A DNA stretch of 10,818 nucleotides from Thiopseudomonas sp964394445 (GTDB lineage: Bacteria > Pseudomonadota > Gammaproteobacteria > Pseudomonadales > Pseudomonadaceae). The stretch lies in assembly GCA_964394445.1 (NCBI GenBank), contig CAYMXO010000057.1:1-10818 (forward strand). Reading direction: 5' to 3'. The notes under the pieces were generated by a model. That model searched no databases. It was not told where the DNA came from and worked only from the letters and a program-made list of their open reading frames with translations. Both the position numbers and the translations under genes were made by a program. Positions 6,229 to 10,818 of the stretch are shown piece after piece; the stretch's first letter is position 1, and every line of letters starts with the position of its first letter.

Positions 6229-8367
6229 ATGTTGATGTCGAAAACCCCTCTGGCTGTTGCCGCCATGCTGTTTGCTGCCGGAGGAATCGGCCTGTCCACT
6301 GCTGCACAGGCGGCCCATGGAACGGCCGAGCTGCCGGCAACCGTGGTCTCGGCTACCGGCTATCAACAGGAAATGCTGCGTGCACCAGCGTCCATCACTG
6401 TAGTCAATCACGACCAGATCGAGCGTAAGCCCGTGGCTGATCTGGCCGAGGTGCTGCGTGATATTCCCGGAGTGGATATTGTCGACTCCGGTGTGGCCGG
6501 CATGAAGCGCATTTCCCTGCGTGGCGAAAGCTCGCGCCGGGTGCTGGTCAAGGTCAACGGCCAGCCGATTCCCGACCACTCCAGCTACGGTTAGCCGCTG
6601 CTGCTGGACGTCAACATGATCGAGCGCATCGAAGTGGTACGCGGCTCCGCCTCTGTGGTGCACGGCAGCAACGCAATTGGCGGCGTGGTCAACATCACCA
6701 CGCGGCAGACCACTCCCGGCGAGCAGGAAGCCTTTGTTGGTGCCGGCTATTACTCGGCCACTCGCGGCCACCGCCTGAACGGCGGCCTGCTGGGCGCAAG
6801 CGACACTTTTGACTGGCGGCTGCAGGTGAGCAAGGCCGATTTTGGTGACCGCAGGATTCCGCGGGGGCGAGTACTGGATGAGAAGGATACCAACAAGTAC
6901 AACAAGCTAAAGCCCAGTGACTCCGAGCAAAAGTCTGTTTCTGCCGAACTGGGCTGGAAACTGGATGAACGCCAGAGGGTTGCCTGGCAGGGCGATTATT
7001 TCAAACAGCAGGCCGAAGCCTGGCTGCCTGCGCAAGCCAATATGGACATGGCGCTGGGTTTTCCCAAACGTGATTCACTGCGTAATGCGTTGACGTACAG
7101 CTTTGCAGATGACAACGCACGGGCGCACAGCATTGACGGGCGCATTTATCATCAGAAAGGCAAACGGGTGATGGATAACACCATCAACGTTGACATGCCG
7201 GCCATGCCGCCTGCGCTGCCGGTACCGGTGAAAAGTGATTCCTTTACCCGCTCCAATGACGAGCTGAAAACCCATGGCCTGCAACTGACTATGGCCAGCC
7301 GTTTATGGGGTGAGAACACCACCGTGTTTGGTTTTGAATACCAGAAAGACAAGCTGGATGTTGACAAGACAACCGTTAAAACCACATACCCGCCTGTCCC
7401 CATGGCGCCCCCGGTCACCCAGCTGACCCCTTCAGCCCAGCTGGCCGAGCAGGAATACTGGTCTGTATTTGTGCAGCAGCAAATTCGTTTGACCGACAGC
7501 CTGGAAGCCAACCTGGGAGCGCGTTATTACGACATTGACTCCAAACTGAAGAAAAGCAGCGAGCGCAACAAAACCAGCAAATCGGATGATCAGCTGGTGG
7601 GTTCGGCCTCTTTGGTCTGGCAATACAATGAACAGTCTTCGGCGCGGGCCAACATCGCCCAGGGCTATACCTATCCGAGTCTGACCCAGCAGTTTTCGGC
7701 CACACCGGGCAACGGTGCCATGAACTATGGCAATCCGGATCTCAAGGCAGAAAAAGCCACTACCTACGAGCTTGGTTGGCGTTTTGAGGGCGACCAGCTA
7801 ACCGCCGATGCCACGCTGTACCACAGCAAGGCGCGAAACTTTATCGACAAAGTACGCATTAGCGGTGCCGCAGACGGGTTTGTTACCCCCTGCGCCGGGC
7901 GTGACATTTGCTTTCAGTGGTTTAACGCCAGCAAAGCCGCTACCACAGGTGCCGAGCTGATGCTGGCCTATCAGATGGCCAGCTGGCGCCCTTATGTGAA
8001 CATGGGAGTGCAGAAGCGTCGTCTTGAATATGGTACTGGCCTGAAAACCTGGGACAGCGGTTTGCCAAAATTCCAGGGTCGTACCGGTGTTGAATGGTAC
8101 GTCAATGAGCAGCTGGAGCTGGATTTTTATCTGCGTGGCGGTGGCAAGTCGCGTCGAGATGACTACAGCTCCAAAGGCGAGCCTGAGCGTCAGCGTACCA
8201 GCTCATATGCCGAGCTGAACGTAGGCGCTTACTACCAGCCCACCCGGTTGCCAAACCTCAGCGTTGCCGTATTGGCGCAGAACCTTGCCAACCGCCGTTA
8301 TCGCAACCCGGAAGAATTACAGGCTCCAGGTCGGGCACTGGATATGGAAGTGCGCTGGAGCTTCTAG
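6229..8367 (+). pseudogene. TonB-dependent outer-membrane receptor interrupted by one in-frame TAG
   Basis: Full gene for a 712-codon TonB-dependent receptor, which would import an iron complex, metal or other ligand across the outer membrane using TonB-ExbBD energy. Signal peptide 1-28 (cleavage after AQA), TonB-box-like LPATVVSA (35-42), and plug domain with ASITVV (54-59), LRDIPGVDI (76-84), SLRGESSRRVLVKVNGQPIP (96-115), IERIEVVRGSASVVHGSNAIGG and VVNITT. A 22-strand-type barrel follows, with YGNPDLKAEKATTYELGW and a C-terminal ...RWSF ending in Phe. A Cys pair (CAGRDIC) probably lies in an extracellular loop. The only lesion is TAG at 6592-6594 after residue 121; the frame is open on both sides. 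Start ATG 6229 follows GAGGTG (6219-6224); ATG 6235 is the alternative. Substrate not identifiable; no clear Fur box seen. Without readthrough neither piece should work: one lacks the barrel, the other the signal peptide. Confidence 0.88.
6592..6594 (+). other. In-frame amber codon inside the TonB receptor plug domain
   Basis: Reads ...SSYG-TAG-PLLLDVN.... The residues on both sides belong to the conserved plug segment before IERIEVVRG, and the frame is unchanged, so this is a substitution and not an indel. A CAG (Gln) codon changed by one C-to-T transition is the simplest origin. It could be a true nonsense mutation, a polymorphism, or a sequencing or assembly error. Confidence 0.9.
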
Positions 8368-8411
8368 CGGTTCTGATGACTCATGGCTGGAGATAGCGTG
8401 TTGCTGCTTTT

Positions 8412-8457
8412 GTAGCGGCGACCTCAGATCGCCATGGAGAGCGCAGCTCTCCGCTAC
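8412..8457 (+). repeat. REP/BIME-like palindromic element, intact copy
   Basis: 46-base three-stem structure: outer GTAGC (8412-8416) / GCTAC (8453-8457), inner GGCGA (8417-8421) / TCGCC (8429-8433), and inner GGAGAGC (8436-8442) / GCTCTCC (8446-8452). GTAG at one end and CTAC at the other, each next to a hairpin, is the hallmark of paired inverted REP sequences (BIMEs) mobilised by RAYT-type transposases. It lies 44 bases after the TonB receptor stop and may act as an mRNA 3' end. Confidence 0.75.
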
Positions 8458-8576
8458 GGCGCAGTCTGCAACACAGCCATCGTGCAAAATGTTGGCGCTT
8501 ATGGAGGCGGGGTGGCCTGTAACGGCTGGTGTTGCTGGTTTCTCAGGGGGCAAGCTCCTTCGCACAGGCTGCCTCC
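8458..8576. other. Noncoding spacer between two palindromic elements
   Basis: Together with the flanking repeats this makes up the 386-base gap between the TonB receptor stop and the GFA-family stop (8368-8753). I see no credible coding sequence; open frames here lack ribosome-binding sites and recognisable residues. Nothing further can be assigned. Confidence 0.6.
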
Positions 8577-8681
8577 TGTAGCAGCGAATTTATTCTCGAA
8601 CGGCGTTGCGGACAAGCACGGGATTGAAGGTAACCACCGAGGTTTTGCTCGCCGTCGTTCGCGGCTGAAGCCGCTCCTACA
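8577..8681 (+). repeat. Composite REP (BIME) element, copy A
   Basis: 105-base element opening TGTAG CAGCGAATTTATT and closing GCGGCTGAAGCCGCTCCTACA. The right arm has a perfect hairpin GCGGC (8661-8665) / GCCGC (8670-8674), loop TGAA. The left arm is an imperfect GCGAA/TTCTCG palindrome. GTAG and CTAC mark the two ends. It is homologous along its length to 9945-10036 read on the opposite strand, differing mainly by about 13 extra bases in the middle. The right arm has the widespread Pseudomonas GCGGCTGAAGCCGC REP form. Confidence 0.8.
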
Positions 8682-8683
8682 AA

Positions 8684-8712
8684 ACTTGCACCCGGCGCGA
8701 ATCGGGTGTTGC
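8684..8712 (-). terminator. Possible terminator for the GFA-family gene
   Basis: On the minus strand, CACCCG and CGGGTG (8708-8703 and 8694-8689) pair around an 8-base loop, with a bulged GCA extension, followed by CAAGTTTTG. It lies about 45 bases after the GFA-family stop. The U-rich run is short, so it is only a moderate candidate. Confidence 0.4.
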
Positions 8713-8753
8713 ATGATCCGTGCTGCGCGTGCGTTTGTTGTGACGCTGCCGGC

Positions 8754-9161
8754 TTATCCCTTGCGTGGTGGCAACTCGTCGTGTTTGGGCAGCTCGCTGA
8801 TTTCCACGCACCAGGAGGCACGGGAGCCCCAATAGATATTCTGCTGCGGGCGAATGCCGGGATCTTCATCCAGGGTGCCGGCTGGCACCACTACGTTACC
8901 GCCACCCTTGACCGTCCAGGGCAGGGCAGAGCCGCAATTCTTGCAGAACGACGGATTCAGGTATTTGGCATCAGGCACCGGATAGGTACCAACCAGGGAC
9001 TCGCCCTGCAGCCAGCGAAATTGTGCCGGAGGCACAAACAGTGCGGCCGAGTGCAGGCTGCCGGTGAGTTTCTGGCAGCGGGAACAGTGGCAATACTGGA
9101 ATACCTTGAGCGGCGGATCCACTTCATAGGCAACCCGGCCACACAGACAACTACCTTTCAT
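8754..9161 (-). CDS. GFA family (glutathione-dependent formaldehyde-activating enzyme/CENP-V fold) zinc protein
   Basis: 135-residue cytosolic protein with the complete GFA zinc pattern: CLCG (Cys5, Cys7), CHCSRC (Cys24, Cys26, Cys29) and CKNCG (Cys73, Cys76). Also typical are the SCLCGRVAYEV opening and YCHCSRCQKLTGS. The founding member, Paracoccus Gfa, was reported to speed formation of S-hydroxymethylglutathione, but most homologs have no proven activity, so the enzymatic label should not be taken literally. Start ATG 9161 has AAGGA about 7 bases upstream; length is normal. It follows the AhpD-like gene on the same strand after 193 noncoding bases, so co-transcription is possible but not shown. 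fghA, which acts later in glutathione-dependent formaldehyde oxidation, is about 8 kb away on the other strand, too far to imply a link. Confidence 0.9.
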   Translation of the reverse strand: MKGSCLCGRVAYEVDPPLKVFQYCHCSRCQKLTGSLHSAALFVPPAQFRWLQGESLVGTYPVPDAKYLNPSFCKNCGSALPWTVKGGGNVVVPAGTLDEDPGIRPQQNIYWGSRASWCVEISELPKHDELPPRKG

Positions 9162-9354
9162 GGTTTGATCCTTTTCTTGTTATTGGACGTTAATGCATGC
9201 AGACACGTATCGTGCTTTGGCTTGGGCAGGCCAGTCCATACAACAACAGTCGCAGACCGTAAGCTCGCAATGAGCGTCAGCCGGCCGGTTTCTGCCAACA
9301 TGGGGAAGCAGGGCTTTACATGAAAACGCAATGCTCTGCTTTGCCGGTAAATGG
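9162..9354. other. Intergenic region between the AhpD-like and GFA-family genes
   Basis: 193 bases with no credible gene. On the minus strand just after the AhpD-like stop, AAGCAGAGC and GCCCTGCTT can pair imperfectly around a long loop without a U-tract, so no terminator is called. No recognisable promoter for the GFA-family gene was found. Confidence 0.5.
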
Positions 9355-9813
9355 TTACTGTGCTGCTGGCTGGTAGGTTCCAGCTTCGGTGTGGAAGCTC
9401 AGTGCCAGGCGGTTCCAGCCGTTGATGGCAATGATGGTGGTGACCAGATTGACCAGCTCTTCTTCAGTGAAATGCGCACGGGCGTGCTCATAAATTTCGT
9501 CAGAAACACCGCCCTGGGCGATTAGCGTTACGGCTTCGGTCAGCTCAAGCGCGGCACGCTCACGTTCCGTATAGAAGGAGGTTTCACGCCATGCGCTAAG
9601 GCAATAGAGCCGCTGCTCGGTTTCGCCGGCAGCACGGGCATCCTTGGTGTGCATGTCGAGACAGTAAGCACAGCCGTTGATTTGTGACGCCCGGGTTTTC
9701 ACCAGTTCGATCAGGGAATGCTCCAGACCGGACTGGCGCACATAGTTTTCCATGCCCAGTATGGCCCGGAATGCACCGCCGGCGACTTTCTGGTAATCGA
9801 GACGTTGTTTCAT
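9355..9813 (-). CDS. AhpD-like alkylhydroperoxidase / carboxymuconolactone decarboxylase-family protein
   Basis: 152-residue, all-helical cytosolic protein of the CMD/AhpD superfamily. The core GCAYCLDMH (47-55) gives the redox CxxC pair Cys48 and Cys51 plus His55, the usual AhpD-type active site. It is preceded by ELVKTRASQIN and followed by RLYCLSAWRET and FYTERERAALELTEAVT, all typical of the small AhpD-domain group. CxxC-containing members reduce peroxides or act as thiol oxidoreductases, but the electron donor and substrate here are unknown; no ahpC is adjacent. Start ATG 9813 has GGAG about 7 bases upstream. It lies between the thiolase fragment and the GFA-family gene on the same strand, but a 250-base gap with a REP element separates it from the thiolase. 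Confidence 0.92.
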   Translation of the reverse strand: MKQRLDYQKVAGGAFRAILGMENYVRQSGLEHSLIELVKTRASQINGCAYCLDMHTKDARAAGETEQRLYCLSAWRETSFYTERERAALELTEAVTLIAQGGVSDEIYEHARAHFTEEELVNLVTTIIAINGWNRLALSFHTEAGTYQPAAQ

Positions 9814-9944
9814 GTTTGGCTCCGTTTACGGATGGGTAGCGGCGGGAATACTATGCCTGCTCGCGTTATCTGCATATGAAAAATATCAGCTCATGGAGGA
9901 AACGATTGCCTGCAGGATACGGATAATGTGCCGGGCATCCGCTT

Positions 9945-10036
9945 GTGAGAGCTGCTTCAGCCGCGAAGGGAGTCGGTCGCTATCTTCAAACCCCGTGCTC
10001 CCCGCAACACCGGTCGCGAATAAATTCGCTCCGACA
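9945..10036 (-). repeat. Composite REP (BIME) element, copy B, inverted relative to copy A
   Basis: On the minus strand it runs TGTCGGAGCGAATTTATTCG, then a central part sharing GTTGCGG, AGCACGGG and TTGAAG with copy A, and TTCGCGGCTGAAGCAGCTC at the far end. The left arm GCGAATTTATTCGC is a perfect palindrome here, better kept than in copy A, while the right arm and both terminal GTAG motifs are degraded. It fills most of the 250-base gap between the thiolase stop (10064) and the AhpD-like start (9813). The rest of the gap shows no gene. Confidence 0.75.
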
Positions 10037-10063
10037 GTTTTATCGTGTAACAGGCAGGGCGGC

Positions 10064-10818
10064 TCAGGGACGCTCTACTGCCAGTGCTACGCCCATGCCA
10101 CCGCCGATGCACAGGGTTGCCAGGCCGCGGTGTACGTCGCGGCGGCGCATTTCATGCAGCAGCGAGACCAGAATCCGGCAGCCGGAGGCGCCAATCGGGT
10201 GGCCCAGGGCGATGGCGCCGCCGTTGACGTTGACCTTGTCCGTATCCCAGCCCAGCTCCAGGTTGACCGCCAGCGCCTGTGCGGCAAAGGCTTCGTTGGC
10301 TTCGACCAGGTCCAGCGCTTCCAGCGTCCAGCCGGCACGGGCCAGGCAGGCGCGGGTAGCAGGTACCGGCCCGGTGCCCATGACTTGAGGATCAACACCG
10401 GCGCTGGCGCCGGCGGCAATCCGGGCCAGTACCGGCAGGCCCAGCGCTGCAGCTTTTTCCGCACTCATCACCAGTACGGCGGCTGCGCCGTCGTTCAGGG
10501 TGGAAGCGTTACCTGCAGTGATGCTGCCGTCGGCCTTGAACGCTGGACGCAGCTTGCCCAGGCTTTCCAGTGAGGTTTGCGCCCTGGGCTGCTCGTCTGT
10601 GTCGACAATCAGTGGATTGCCCTTGCGCTGGGGAATTTCTACCTGAGTGATTTCGTCGGCAAAGCGCTTGTCGGCCAGTGCCTGCGCCGCTTTCCGCTGT
10701 GAAGCCAGGGCGAAGGCGTCCTGTTGCTGGCGGCTGATGTCATACCGCTCGGCAATATTTTCTGCGGTGATGCCCATGTGGTAATTGTTGAAGGCGTCCC
10801 ACAGGCCGTCGCTGATCA
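10064..10818 (-). CDS. atoB: Acetyl-CoA C-acetyltransferase (thiolase), C-terminal part; 5' end outside window
   Basis: Partial gene. 250 residues plus stop are visible, about 64% of the usual roughly 393, entering the window at 10818 in the SDGLWDAFNNYHMGITAENIAERY segment. Thiolases condense two acetyl-CoA to acetoacetyl-CoA, or cleave acetoacetyl-CoA, in ketone-body, PHA or fatty-acid metabolism. Visible signatures: SITAGNASTLNDGAAAVL, VMGTGPVPATR, LVEANEAFAAQAL, NVNGGAIALGHPIGASG with the catalytic His, and CIGGGMGVAL with the second catalytic Cys. The first active-site Cys near residue 90 of the full protein is off the edge. The frame stays open to the right edge, so no start is called. 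The WDAFNNYHMG and GHPIGASG pattern fits a biosynthetic-type acetoacetyl-CoA thiolase rather than FadA, but the symbol atoB versus phaA is a judgement. Confidence 0.93.
   Translation of the reverse strand, partial: ISDGLWDAFNNYHMGITAENIAERYDISRQQQDAFALASQRKAAQALADKRFADEITQVEIPQRKGNPLIVDTDEQPRAQTSLESLGKLRPAFKADGSITAGNASTLNDGAAAVLVMSAEKAAALGLPVLARIAAGASAGVDPQVMGTGPVPATRACLARAGWTLEALDLVEANEAFAAQALAVNLELGWDTDKVNVNGGAIALGHPIGASGCRILVSLLHEMRRRDVHRGLATLCIGGGMGVALAVERP

Noticed and set aside
5885..6340. Minus-strand open frame between endA and the TonB receptor
   Set aside because: It crosses the receptor's start, a REP-like element and the endA promoter region, lacks a good start site and resembles no known family. 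A shorter version cannot be fully excluded.
8434..8835. Plus-strand open frame after the TonB receptor
   Set aside because: It spans two REP elements and the end of the GFA-family gene on the other strand; no start signal or domain.
8754..9161. A formaldehyde-detoxification cluster linking fghA with the GFA-family gene
   Set aside because: The genes are about 8 kb apart on opposite strands with unrelated genes between, and GFA-family annotation is often not matched by activity.
9812..10573. Plus-strand open frame opposite the thiolase and through the REP element
   Set aside because: It runs antisense to conserved thiolase motifs and through a palindromic repeat, with no family resemblance.

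Overview
The window looks like chromosomal DNA from a gammaproteobacterium of the Pseudomonas group in the broad sense (Pseudomonas or Halopseudomonas type). This rests on the GC-rich coding sequence, a GTAG/CTAC-bordered set of REP-like palindromes typical of pseudomonads, an HBM-like chemoreceptor, and the mix of housekeeping and envelope genes. Species cannot be fixed from the sequence alone. No rRNA, tRNA, CRISPR array, insertion sequence or phage gene is seen.

Layout from left to right: (1) fghA, S-formylglutathione hydrolase, on the plus strand (56-886). (2) A heavily decayed copy of a secreted endonuclease I gene on the minus strand (914-1725). (3) An exported protein with a DUF3298/RsiV-like C-terminal domain on the plus strand (1876-2682). 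(4) Convergent with it, a 642-residue methyl-accepting chemotaxis protein on the minus strand (2725-4653), with a good candidate sigma-28 (FliA) promoter upstream. (5) An intact endonuclease I gene, endA, on the minus strand (4945-5883), carrying an extra C-terminal Cys/His metal-binding-like domain. (6) A TonB-dependent outer-membrane receptor on the plus strand (6229-8367), complete from signal peptide to C-terminal aromatic residue except for one in-frame TAG after residue 121. (7) A noncoding, palindrome-rich stretch (8368-8753). (8) Two small minus-strand genes, a GFA/CENP-V-fold zinc protein (8754-9161) and an AhpD-like peroxidase-family protein (9355-9813). (9) A second palindromic element, then the C-terminal two thirds of an acetyl-CoA acetyltransferase (10064 to the right edge, minus strand).

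The genes do not form one pathway. They are mostly single transcription units: detoxification (FghA, AhpD-like), envelope and uptake (TonB receptor, exported DUF3298 protein), taxis (MCP), secreted nuclease (EndA) and acyl-CoA metabolism (thiolase). The main structure above gene level is repetition. Two endA copies in direct orientation bracket the DUF3298 and MCP genes. Related 46-47 bp palindromic elements lie on either side of the TonB receptor. Two homologous, oppositely oriented composite REP elements bracket the GFA/AhpD pair.

I find no convincing new multi-gene system. The most notable items are the single amber codon in an otherwise intact receptor gene, the paralogous intact and decayed endA pair, and the paired REP architectures.
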